NCBI GenBank assembly: GCA_963726365.1 | Contig: CAVSCI010000019.1 | Coordinates: forward strand, 1 to 64,000 | Direction of reading: 5' to 3' | From: JAABQG01 sp963726365 | Lineage (GTDB): Bacteria; Pseudomonadota; Gammaproteobacteria; Burkholderiales; Burkholderiaceae_C | Length of the DNA: 64,000 nt | Shown here: positions 9,210-18,184 of the stretch, piece after piece | Layout of the letters: the number at the start of each line of letters is the position of its first letter | Position numbering within the stretch: position 1 is the stretch's first letter | The notes under the pieces: generated by a model | What the model was told of the DNA's origin: nothing | What the model saw: only the letters and a program-made list of their open reading frames with translations | The model's database searches: none | Program-made: the position numbers and the translations under genes

Positions 9210-10153
9210 GAATCCTGGTCACTGGCGCCACTGGCTTTGTCGGCCGCGCCCTGTGTGCCGCGTTGTTGCAGCGAGGGCATGCGGTGCGGGGCGCTGTGCG
9301 CACGACGCAGGCTGGGCTTGATGGCGTGGAGCAAGTAGTGGTCGGTTCAATCGGCGGCGGCACGCGGTGGGCAGGGGCACTGGGCGCCGTGGAGGTGGTG
9401 GTTCACCTGGCGGCCCGGGTCCACGTGATGAACGATGGCGCCGCCGATCCGCTTGCCGAGTTCCGCAAGGTGAATGTCGAGGGCACGCTGAACCTGGCGC
9501 GCCAGGCCGCGGCGGCGGGTGTGCGGCGTTTTGTGTTTCTCAGTTCAGTGAAAGTCAATGGCGAACGCACGTTGTCGGGGCAGGCGTTTACCGAGTCAGA
9601 TCCCCCCGCACCGCAGGATGCCTATGGCCTCAGCAAGCACGAAGCCGAGCAGGGGCTGAGGCAGATCGCGGCCGAAACCGGTATGGAGGTGGTGATCATC
9701 CGGGCACCGCTGGTGTATGGGCCCGGCGTGAAGGCCAATTTTGCCGCCCTCGTGCGCGGGGTGCGGCGTGGCTGGCCGCTGCCGCTGGGCGCGGTGCGCA
9801 ACCGGCGCAGCCTGGTGGGCCTGGGCAATCTGGTGGATTTCATCGTGACCTGTACGACCCACCCCCAGGCGGCCAACCAGACCTTCCTGGTCAGCGATGG
9901 GCAGGACCTGTCGACCGCAGACTTGGTGCGCGCCCTGGCCCGTGCTGCCGGGGCGCCTGCGCGCCTGCCGTCGGTGCCGGTCTGGGCCCTGCGTGGCGCC
10001 GCGGCCTTGCTGGGCAAGGGGGATGCGGTGCAGCGCCTGTGCGGCAATTTGCAGGTTGATATCACCAAGGCGCGCGAGGTGCTGGGATGGGCGCCACCGG
10101 TGTCGGTGGAGGAGGGCCTGCGCCAGGCCGTGGCCGGGGGACACGTGCCATGA
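9206..10153 (+). CDS. NAD-dependent epimerase/reductase for nucleotide sugars (WbpV/WreQ-like)
   Basis: This 315-residue extended short-chain dehydrogenase starts MRILVTGATGFVGRAL (Rossmann G-x-x-G-x-x-G) and has HLAARVHVM, FLSSVKVNGE and the catalytic YGLSKHEAE (Y-x-x-x-K, about residues 145-149). It is most like UDP-2-acetamido-4-keto-sugar reductases or epimerases that make UDP-N-acetylquinovosamine or UDP-N-acetylfucosamine. Its neighbours support this: the next two genes are a short phosphoglycosyl transferase and a WbpM-type dehydratase, the same trio as in QuiNAc/FucNAc-initiated O-antigen loci. Which of the two sugars is formed cannot be read from the sequence. Confidence 0.8.
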   Translation: MRILVTGATGFVGRALCAALLQRGHAVRGAVRTTQAGLDGVEQVVVGSIGGGTRWAGALGAVEVVVHLAARVHVMNDGAADPLAEFRKVNVEGTLNLARQAAAAGVRRFVFLSSVKVNGERTLSGQAFTESDPPAPQDAYGLSKHEAEQGLRQIAAETGMEVVIIRAPLVYGPGVKANFAALVRGVRRGWPLPLGAVRNRRSLVGLGNLVDFIVTCTTHPQAANQTFLVSDGQDLSTADLVRALARAAGAPARLPSVPVWALRGAAALLGKGDAVQRLCGNLQVDITKAREVLGWAPPVSVEEGLRQAVAGGHVP

Positions 10154-10710
10154 AGCGGGCCTTCGACCTGTTGCTGGCGAGCGTGGCGGCCATTATTCTG
10201 CTGGTGCCCGTGTTGCTGGTTGCCGCGCTGGTGCGCCTGACCTCCAGGGGCCCTGCCTTGTATTGGTCTGACCGGGTGGGCCGCCACAACACGATTTTCA
10301 GGATGCCCAAGTTCCGCAGCATGCGGATCGGTACACCGGCCGTTGCGACGCATTTGCTGGACGACCCCGACCGCTATCTCACGCCCATTGGCAGCTTCTT
10401 GCGCAAGAGCAGCCTGGACGAGTTGCCCCAGCTGTGGAGCATCTTGAGGGGGGACATGAGTTTTGTCGGCCCGCGGCCGGCGCTGTTCAATCAGCACGAT
10501 CTGATCGCCCTGCGCACCGCGCAAGGCGTTCATGAGCTGGTGCCCGGTTTGACGGGCTGGGCACAGGTCAACGGCCGGGATGAGTTGCCGATTCCGGAAA
10601 AGGTCAAGCTGGATGTGGAATATCTGCGGCGGCGATCCTTGGGGTTCGACCTGCGGATTCTCTGGATGACCTTCATCAAGGTGCTTGGACGGGACGGGGT
10701 GGCTCACTAG
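10150..10710 (+). CDS. Initiating phosphoglycosyl transferase (bacterial sugar transferase family)
   Basis: A short, PglC-like form of 186 residues. It has an N-terminal re-entrant membrane helix (FDLLLASVAAIILLVPVLL), then RVGRHNTIFRMPKFRSM, then SSLDELPQLWSILRGDMSFVGPRPAL, which contains the DE catalytic dyad, and VPGLTGWAQVNGR. The enzyme transfers a sugar-1-phosphate from a UDP-sugar to undecaprenyl phosphate and so starts each repeat unit. It overlaps the epimerase by 4 bp, consistent with use of the sugar made by that enzyme and the downstream dehydratase. Confidence 0.9.
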   Translation: MKRAFDLLLASVAAIILLVPVLLVAALVRLTSRGPALYWSDRVGRHNTIFRMPKFRSMRIGTPAVATHLLDDPDRYLTPIGSFLRKSSLDELPQLWSILRGDMSFVGPRPALFNQHDLIALRTAQGVHELVPGLTGWAQVNGRDELPIPEKVKLDVEYLRRRSLGFDLRILWMTFIKVLGRDGVAH

Positions 10711-10801
10711 GTGCTGGCGAGCGACAGCGGCACTTCGCCGCTGGTTAGTCTCACTGATAGAGGCAGTCTCGCCCCGCACGGCCTGAACGATAATCGCGCT
10801 G

Positions 10802-12728
10802 ATGCTGAGTGGTTTCTTGTCACTGTCGCGACGGGTGAAACAGGCGATTTCGGTGGTGGCCGACTTTGTCCTGCTTCTGCTCGCCTTCTGGTCGGCACTG
10901 GCGCTGCGGTTTGAAACCCTGAGCCCTCCACTCGACGCCTACGGGTGGCAGATGCTGGCGGCGCCTTTGCTGGCGATTCCCATCTTCATGCGGCTGGGCT
11001 TGTACCGTGCGGTCATCCGCTTCATGGAAGATCGCGTGGTGTTCGTGGTCGCGGGCGGGGTCACCTTGTCCGTGGTGCTGCTGGCGGCGGGGGTGGCGCT
11101 GACCCATACCCCGGGCTTGTCACGCGGTGTCCTGGCGATTTACTGGCTGCTGGCAATCGTGTATGTGGGCGCGACCCGGTTCATGGTGCGCAGCTACTTC
11201 CTGCGGGCCGAGCGGGGCCAGGATTCACGCTTGCGGATCGGCATCTATGGTGCTGGGCGGGCGGGCACGCAATTGGCCTATGCCCTGCGTGCCGGGCGTG
11301 AGTATCTGCCGGTGGCCTTTTTCGACGACAACCCCGCCTTGCAGAACAGTGAGCTGGCGGGTGTGCGGGTGTATCCGCCCGATGAAATGGCCGTTGTGCT
11401 GGCGGCCAGGCAGATCGACGAGTTGATGCTGGCGATTCCTTCAGCGAGCCGCTCGCGCCGGGCCGAGATCATCGACCGCATGGAGGGGCTGCGCTGCAAG
11501 GTCAAGCTGGTGCCGGGCATGGCGGACGTGGTGAGCGGGAATATTTCGGTCGACACGATCCGTGAAGTGGAAATTGAGGATTTGCTGGGGCGCGAATCCG
11601 TGATGCCGGACGCGGCCCTGATGGCGCGCTGCATTACTGGCAAGGTGGTGCTGGTTTCGGGCGCGGGCGGCTCGATCGGCGGCGGAGCTTTGTCGCCAGA
11701 TCATTCGACTGCAGCCCTCACGCCTGGTCTTGATGGAACTTTCCGAGTTCGCCCTGTATTCGATCGAACAGGAGCTTTCCACCCTTTGCGCCCAGGAAAA
11801 GCTTGCGGTCGAACTCGTGCCGCTGCTGGGATCGGTGATCTATCAGACTCGAAATGAATTGGTGATGCGCAATTTCGGGGTGCAGACGGTGTACCACGCT
11901 GCCGCGTACAAGCATGTGCCGCTGGTCGAGCACAACCCGATCGAGGGTCTGCGCAATAACGCGGTAGGCACCTGGCGCATGGCGGAAGCGGCGCTGGCGG
12001 CAGGGGTTGAGACTTTCGTGCTGATTTCCACGGACAAGGCCGTGCGCCCGACCAACGTGATGGGCGCCAGCAAGCGACTGGCCGAACTGATCCTGCAGGC
12101 GCTGGCGCGCAGACGCGGCGCGACGCGTTTTTGCATGGTGCGCTTCGGCAACGTGCTGGGATCTTCGGGTTCGGTGGTGCCGCTGTTTCGCAAACAGATT
12201 GCGGCAGGGGGCCCCATCACGCTGACCCACGCCGATATCACGCGCTATTTCATGACGATTACCGAGGCGGCGCAGCTCGTGATACAGGCGGGTTCGATGG
12301 GGCAGGGCGGCGAGGTTTACGTGCTGGACATGGGCAAGCCGGTGAAGATCATCGACCTGGCGCGGCGCATGGTGCACCTGAGCGGCCTGGAGTTGCGCGA
12401 CGAAGCGCATCCCGACGGCGACATTGCGATTGAAGTGGTGGGCCTGCGACCCGGCGAGAAGCTCTACGAGGAGTTGTTGATTGGCGAAAATGTCGAAGGC
12501 ACGTCGCACCCGCTGATCATGCGCGCCTATGAGCATGAGGTGCCATGGGCCGTGCTGACCGGGCAACTGGCGAGCCTGGATGAGGCCTGCCAGGCCTTCG
12601 ATTACGAGCGGGTGCTGGCCTTGCTGGGCACCTTGGTTCAGGAATATTCACCGGCTCGCCACGGCGATGGGGAACTGCTCTGGCGCGCCATCGTCACGCC
12701 CCCCAAGGGCGATGTGCTGGTGCATTGA
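10802..12728 (+). CDS. wbpM: WbpM/FlaA1-type nucleotide-sugar 4,6-dehydratase, one frameshift
   Basis: Two frames join to about 640 residues, the usual size of the membrane-bound form. There are four N-terminal membrane helices (to about residue 120), a Rossmann-type domain (LRIGIYGAGRAGTQLA), and then the catalytic dehydratase domain. The latter has SGAGGSIG, AAYKHVPLVEHNP, STDKAVRPTNVMGASKRLAE and GLRPGEKLYEELL. The frame breaks at about 11672-11690, exactly in the GGSIG dinucleotide-binding loop, where one extra base in a run of GGC repeats separates IGG from the expected ELCRQI. The reaction is UDP-GlcNAc to the 4-keto-6-deoxy intermediate, which the reductase two genes upstream would use. 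I read the break as a sequencing indel; if real, the enzyme is dead. Confidence 0.85.
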
Positions 12729-12734
12729 CGCTGT

Positions 12735-13232
12735 TCACAGCACCAGTTCCCAGGTCTCCCCGACCAGTTCACAGCCATAGCCCTGGTAGGGCTCGCTTTT
12801 CACCAGGGTGAAGCCGCGCCGGGCGTAGATGTCACGCGCGGCGGTGAGGTTGGCGTTGGTCCAGAGCACCATCTTGCGGTAGCCCTTGCCTCGCGCAAAG
12901 GCCAGGCATTCGTCGGTCAAGCGTGCGCCCAGGCCCAGGCCGCGCGCGGCCGGCGTGAGGATCAGCATGCGCAGCTGGGCGATGTTTTTCGATTTGCGCA
13001 CCACGAAGACCGAGCCGACCCGCTCGCCGTTCAGCTCGGCGATCCAGGCCTTGTCCCATTGCGGATCGAAACGACGCAGCAGTCTGGCGGCAATCTCGGC
13101 GACCATGGCCTCGAACTCGCTGTTCCAGCCGTATTCACGCGCATAGATCTCGCCGTGCTGCTGCACCACCCAGCCCATGTCGCCGGGTTGCAGGCCGCGC
13201 AGTGTGACTTCAGCGGGTACAGGGTTCACCAT
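12735..13232 (-). CDS. GNAT family N-acetyltransferase
   Basis: A 165-residue protein with the acetyl-CoA-binding core of the GNAT fold: QLRMLILTPAARGLGLGARLTDECLAFAR contains the R/Q-x-x-G-x-G/A loop, and KMVLWTNANLTAARDIYARRGFTLVKSE is the beta5-alpha4 part with the Tyr that acts as general acid. The first 45 residues (WVVQQHGEIYAREYGWNSEFEA) resemble those of the acetyltransferases often fused to MarR regulators, but no MarR domain is present. The gene is convergent with the polysaccharide operon. The start at 13232 lies in the loop of a 10-bp inverted repeat; another in-frame ATG is at 13247. Confidence 0.85.
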   Translation of the reverse strand: MVNPVPAEVTLRGLQPGDMGWVVQQHGEIYAREYGWNSEFEAMVAEIAARLLRRFDPQWDKAWIAELNGERVGSVFVVRKSKNIAQLRMLILTPAARGLGLGARLTDECLAFARGKGYRKMVLWTNANLTAARDIYARRGFTLVKSEPYQGYGCELVGETWELVL

Positions 13233-13244
13233 ATCCCGCTGAAG
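13208..13244 (-). promoter_or_regulatory. Inverted repeat around the GNAT start codon
   Basis: Perfect 10-bp arms CTTCAGCGGG (13208-13217) and CCCGCTGAAG (13235-13244) enclose a 17-base loop that contains the chosen ATG (13230-13232). In the minus-strand transcript this could fold over the start region and limit initiation. This is inferred from the sequence only. Confidence 0.4.
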
Positions 13245-13269
13245 CATACACGCGGGGACACCAGCCGCA

Positions 13270-13342
13270 GCGCCGGGCCGCCCCAAGCAAGGCTGCGCCC
13301 CCTCGGGGCCAGCGCAGCACACGAAGTGGCAAGCGTGGGGGC
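13270..13342 (+). repeat. GC-rich hairpin repeat, copy 1 of 2 (intergenic)
   Basis: A roughly 73-bp sequence beginning GCGCCGGGCCGCCCCAAGC, containing a GCCCCCTCGGGGC hairpin and ending CACACGAAGTGGCAAGCGTG plus five Gs. It matches, with few differences, a stretch at 45241-45314 inside hrpA in the same orientation. It lies between the SDR gene and the GNAT gene. Similar elements are, to my knowledge, common between genes in Comamonadaceae. Confidence 0.8.
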
Positions 13343-13349
13343 CCTATGC

Positions 13350-14093
13350 CTAGAGCGACATGCCGCCCGAGGCTTCGATCACCGTGCCGTTGATGTAGCC
13401 GGCTTCGTCGCTGGCCAGGAAGGCGTAGATGTTGGCAATTTCCTCGGGCTTGCCCAGACGCCGCAGCGGCACCTTGGCTTCCAGGTCCTTCAGCACCTTC
13501 TCGGGCATGGCCGCGACCATGGGGGTGGCGATGAAGCCGGGCGCGACCGCGTTGACGCGAATGCCCTTGGGGCCGAGTTCGCGGCTCCAGGTCTTGGTGA
13601 AGCCGATCACGCCGAACTTGGTGGCCGCGTAGTTGGTCTGGCCGAAGTTGCCATACAGGCCGACGACGGACGAGGCGTTGAGGATCACGCCAGCGCCTTG
13701 CGCCACCATGGTGTCAGCCACGGCTTGCGAACAATGGAACACGCCGCGCAGGTTGACGTCGATCACGCGATCGAACTGCTCCAGCGTCATCTTCTGCAGG
13801 CGCGCGTCCTGCGTGATGCCGGCGTTATTGACCAGCACGTCGATGCGGCCGAATTTCTCCTTGACGCTGGCGACGACGCTATCGACCATTTCGCGCTTCG
13901 TCACGTCCATGTCGTAGCCGGCCGCCGTGGCGCCGAGCGCCTGGCATTGCTTGACGACCTCGTCCACGGCCGCCTGCTTGATGTCGCAGACGATGACGAT
14001 GGCGCCTTCCTGGGCGAATTTCAGCGCGGTGGCCAGACCGATGCCCTGAGCGGCGCCGGTGATGATGGAAACCTTTTTTTCGAGTCTTTTCAT
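13350..14093 (-). CDS. fabG: FabG-like 3-oxoacyl-ACP/acetoacetyl-CoA reductase (SDR)
   Basis: This 247-residue classical short-chain dehydrogenase has the cofactor motif TGAAQGIG (about residues 12-19) and the structural motif NNAG (about 90). The catalytic tetrad is in SSVVGLYGNFGQTNYAATK (Ser about 142, Tyr about 155, Lys about 159), and the family PGFIATPM segment follows. Length and motifs fit FabG or PhaB-type reductases that reduce 3-ketoacyl thioesters with NADPH. It stands alone on the minus strand, so a role in PHA or fatty-acid metabolism rather than the core fab operon is likely but not certain. Confidence 0.85.
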   Translation of the reverse strand: MKRLEKKVSIITGAAQGIGLATALKFAQEGAIVIVCDIKQAAVDEVVKQCQALGATAAGYDMDVTKREMVDSVVASVKEKFGRIDVLVNNAGITQDARLQKMTLEQFDRVIDVNLRGVFHCSQAVADTMVAQGAGVILNASSVVGLYGNFGQTNYAATKFGVIGFTKTWSRELGPKGIRVNAVAPGFIATPMVAAMPEKVLKDLEAKVPLRRLGKPEEIANIYAFLASDEAGYINGTVIEASGGMSL

Positions 14094-14229
14094 TTTGGGG
14101 CTTGATGTGTGTGCAAAGAGCCGACTGGAGCATGGCCCAACGGCTGATGGCAGTCTAGCAAAATATGCTGCATTGCAGCATGACGAGGATCAAGAGAGGG
14201 ACGCTTTGCCGCCCGGGAGCGCCGCCACC

Positions 14230-14954
<725 letters not shown>

Positions 14955-14958
<4 letters not shown>

Positions 14959-16145
14959 CCGATGGCCTCCGCCGGATCCACCTTGAGCGCCACGCGGATC
15001 GCCAGCGTGCTGGCCAGCGCGCAGATCACCATCACGATGACGAAGCCGGTGACGGCGTCCTGCGTCTCCAGCAGCACGTATTTGGGGAACACCGGCGCCC
15101 ACAGCGTGGCAGCGGTCTTGCCGACGATGAAGCCGATCACCCCCAGCGAAAGCGCCTGCTGCAGGATCATGCCGGCGATGGTGCGGTTGCGCGTGCCGAT
15201 GAGCTTGAGCACCGCGATCTCGCGCAGCTTGCCCAGCGTCATGGTGTAGATGATGAAGGCCACGATGGCCGCGCTGACGATGGACAGTATCACCAGGAAC
15301 ATGCCGATCTGCTTCGCCGATGTGGCGATCAGCTTGGCGACCAGGATGTCTTCCATCTGCTCGCGGGTGAACACCTGCAGGTGTTTCCAGCGGCGGATCG
15401 GTTCGGCCACCGCCTCCGGGTCGGCGCCTTCGCGCAATTGCACCAGCACCGCGTTGACGTTGTGGTTGCTGGACTGGGACGCCTGCACGGCCTCCAGCAG
15501 GCCCGGCACGCCGGGGCGGTTCAATGCGGGGTTGGCCGCGGTGCGGGCCCGGTCGTTCACGATGGCGTCGTTGTCTTTGAGGAACTGCGCCTCCTGAGCG
15601 TCCTTGAGCGGGATGAACACCATCGGGTCGCCGCCCGAGGACACCATGCGCCGCGTCAGCCCGACCACGGTGTAGTCATGGCGGCGGATGCGCAGCGTGT
15701 CGCCGATCTGGAAGCCGGTCTTCACGTCGGCCACCGCCTCGTAGTGGTTGCGCGTGATGTGGCGGCCCGCCACCAGGAAACCCGGCTCACCGGGCTGGCC
15801 GGGCTCGAAGCCCACCACCATGGCGCGCACCTCGGTGTCGCCCCGGCGCACCTGCATCGTGAAGTAGGTGACGTTGGCGGCGCGCGCCACGCCCTCCATG
15901 CCCTGAACGGCGCGGTAGGTGTCGTCGCGCAGGCTGGACGATTCGGCGTAGGGGCCTTGCGTGTCCTTCTGCACCACCCACAGGTCGGCGCCGCTGTTGT
16001 TCAGCAGCACGCGCGCATCGTCAACCATGCCGCGGTAAATGCCCGCCATCGACAGCGTCACGCCGATCAGCAGGCCCAGGCCGAAGCCGGTGAGCACGAA
16101 CTTGGACCACGAATGCAGGATGTCGCGGCCGGCCAGGCTGATCAT
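14955..16145 (-). CDS. ABC exporter permease (FtsX/DevC-like)
   Basis: 396 residues with one N-terminal membrane helix (about 15-35), a long periplasmic domain (about 40-260) and three C-terminal helices. The arrangement, with the ALxxxVDPAEAIG ending, is the MacB/FtsX fold. It forms the membrane part of the exporter with the downstream ATPase and the upstream adaptor, with which it shares 4-bp overlaps on both sides. The SLAGRDILHSWSKFVLTGFGLGLLIG start is close to DevC-type permeases. The exported substrate is unknown; related systems carry lipids, glycolipids or drugs. Confidence 0.9.
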
Positions 16146-17331
16146 GGCTGGCGCCCCGCCAGCGACTCGACCACCTTGATGCGCATGCCGTATGTCAGCT
16201 CCTTTTCGCTGTAGCCGACGACCTCGTCGCCGGCCTTGAGGCCTTCAAGCACTTGCACCTGGCCATCCAGACTGGCCTGGCCCAGGCGCACCGGCGTGAA
16301 CTGCGGCTTGCCGCCGTCCAGGCGCCAGACGCCCAGCTTGTCGCCCTGGCGCCGGATGGCGGCATTGGGCAGCACCGGCCCGCGTGCCGTGGCCGGCAGC
16401 ATGACCGTGACTTCGGCGAGCTCGCCCAGCGACAAGCCGGCAGGCAGCGCGTCGAAGCTGATCTGCACCAGGCGTTCCTCGGTCACGCTGTCGCTTTGCA
16501 GTTCGATGCGCGCCACCTTGCCGGGCAGCGGCTGGGTCGGGCGCGAGCGCAGCGCGATGCTGGCGGGCAGGCCGACTGCCAGGCCGCCCGATCGCCCCTG
16601 GTCAAGGCGCAATTTGACCCACAGGCTGGCCGGGTCGGCGAGCTTCAACACGGCCTGGCCGGCCACCACGGTGGAGCCCGCCTCGGCATCGCGCGAGGTC
16701 ACGATGCCGTCGGCCGGCGCCACAAGGCGCACGTTCTGGCGCTGCTGTGCCAGCGCTGCGGTGTCGGCCCGGGTGCGGGTCAGGTCCTGGCGTGCGCCGG
16801 CCAGGCTGGCCTGCGCAGCGCTCAGGGCGGCGTCGGCCGAGGTCAGTTCCTGAACTTTGGCCTCCGCCGCACTGGGGCTGATGAAATCCTTCTGGCGCAA
16901 ATCCTGGTAGCGGCGCTCGTTGATGACCGCCAGCTCGCGCCGGGCCGTGGCATCCTTGACCTGGGCTTCGGCAGCGGCAATCGCGCTGGTGGCCCGCGCC
17001 TGCGTGGCGGTCAGCGCGGCCAGGCGCTCCTGCAGGTCCACCGGGTCCATCTCGGCCAGCAGCTGGCCGGCCTTGACGGGGTCGCCCACGTCCACCAGCA
17101 CCCGCAGCACGCGACCCGCGCTGGTCGGGCCGATCAGCCAGGCGCGGCGCGCCTCGACCGTGCCGGTGCCGAACAGGCTGGTCGACAGTGAGGCTTCTGC
17201 CACCTTGGCCACCGTGACGCGCGTGGCCGCCAGCGGGCCGGAGCGCACGGCGATGAAGACGATGGCCGCCAGCAGGGCGAGCACGGCAGCGCGATGGAAA
17301 GCTGGCGGGAGGTGGGGCGTTTGAGGGTCAT
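16142..17331 (-). CDS. HlyD/RND-type periplasmic adaptor protein, frameshift near the N terminus
   Basis: The protein starts MTLKRPTSRQLSIA at 17331, whose ATG overlaps the TetR stop by 4 bp. A single missing base at about 17290-17300 then shifts the frame to AVLALLAAIVFIAV, the membrane anchor. The remaining ~370 residues contain the barrel-sandwich half GPTSAGRVLRVLVDVGDPVKAGQLLAEMD. A long coiled coil (about 100-200, rich in Ala and Gln) follows, then the second lipoyl half VRLVAPADGIVTSRDAEAGSTV, a beta-barrel and a C-terminal domain. It should link the permease to an outer-membrane channel. The frameshift is probably a sequencing indel. Confidence 0.82.
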
Positions 17332-17971
17332 GGAGTCTTGCCGATGGCGCGCAGGTAAAGGGGGAAGACGCGGGCGGCCTCGGCGCGGAGGTCGGCTGCC
17401 CGGTCCGTTCAGGATGGATTGCATGGCCAGGCCCTGGACGATGCCGATGAACATCGTGGTGGATGCGGCGACGTCCAGGTCCGGCGGCACTTCGTCCTGC
17501 TGCACGGCGTCTTTCAGCAGCCGCGTCAGCAACTGGCGGTAGCGCTGCAGCAGCAGGCCGAGCTGGCGTTTGAGCGGTGAATCGGCGGGTTGCTGCAGGT
17601 CGTGAAAGACCAGGCGCGGCACGCCGGGGCATTCGCGGACGAATTCGATGTGCGCGGTGAAGACGCGGGCGAGGGCGTCGAGCGCCGGGTTGGCAGCGGC
17701 TCTCGGCGGTCGGCGCCTGCGCCGCGCCTTCGAGCCGCGCCAGCAAGTGCTGCGTCACCCATTCCATGACCGCCAGCCAGATCGCCTCGCGGCTGGCGAA
17801 ATGCTTGAACAGCGCGCCCTGCGTGACCCCGACTTCGCGGGCGATGTCGCCGGTGGTGATGGCGGCCGGGCTGTTGCGGCCGGCCAGTGTCGATGGCCGC
17901 GGCCACGATCAGGGCCTGGCGTTCTTCGGTGGGCAGACGGGGGCGGGGGCAGCGTGCGGTGCTGCAGGCAT
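17328..17971 (-). CDS. TetR family repressor of the exporter operon, several frameshifts
   Basis: Joining frames gives about 210 residues: an N-terminal MPAAPH, then LPTEERQALIVAAAIDT, then a clear TetR helix-turn-helix (AAITTGDIAREVGVTQGALFKHFASREAIW), and then the ligand domain (VPRLVFHDLQQPAD, TMFIGIVQGLAMQSILNG) ending with a TGA that overlaps the adaptor ATG. Four frame changes are needed, at about 17910, 17875, 17690 and 17400. The palindrome at 17971-17992, which ends at the first base of the start codon, is its probable operator. The gene is first in the operon, so self-repression would control the whole exporter. The frameshifts look like sequence errors because the domains are otherwise well conserved. 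Confidence 0.75.
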
Positions 17972-17992
17972 TGGTAATTCAGCAATTACCAA
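17971..17992. promoter_or_regulatory. Palindromic operator for the TetR regulator
   Basis: Perfect 9-bp arms TTGGTAATT and AATTACCAA are separated by CAGC and lie directly at the TetR start codon. TetR proteins bind such perfect palindromes close to their own promoter. The AT-rich stretch AATAATGTAG next to it may be part of the promoter. Confidence 0.75.
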
Positions 17993-18071
17993 ATAATGTA
18001 GCACTTTCAGCCTCGATCGGGTGAAACGGCCGACGCTGACAGGCCGAACAAGCCGCGCGACCCACCGGAAC

Positions 18072-18118
18072 TCGATCCTGAATGCATAGCAACTATGACC
18101 ATTCCACGCTGGGAAAAG
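18072..18118 (-). repeat. 40-bp dispersed repeat, copy 1
   Basis: Read on the minus strand: TTTTCCCAGCGTGGAATGG, then TCATAGTTGCTATGCATTCA, then GGATC. It matches the family consensus CCAGCGTCGAAYGGTCAT-N4-5-GCTAT-N3-4-TTCAGGAGC found in eight places in the window. It lies between the TetR operator and the terminator of the fadJ gene. Confidence 0.75.
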
Positions 18119-18135
18119 CCGACTTTTGACTCAAG

Positions 18136-18166
18136 AAAAAGCCTGCAAGTCGCCTTGCGGGCTTTT
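18136..18166 (-). terminator. Rho-independent terminator of the beta-oxidation operon
   Basis: The minus-strand transcript can form a stem AAAGCCCGCAAG / CTTGCAGGCTTT with a GCGA loop, followed by Ts. It is 18 bp past the stop codon of the FadJ-like gene. The A/T flanks on both sides would also allow some use in the other direction. Confidence 0.8.
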
Positions 18167-18184
18167 CCGGGAGATCGACGGGCT

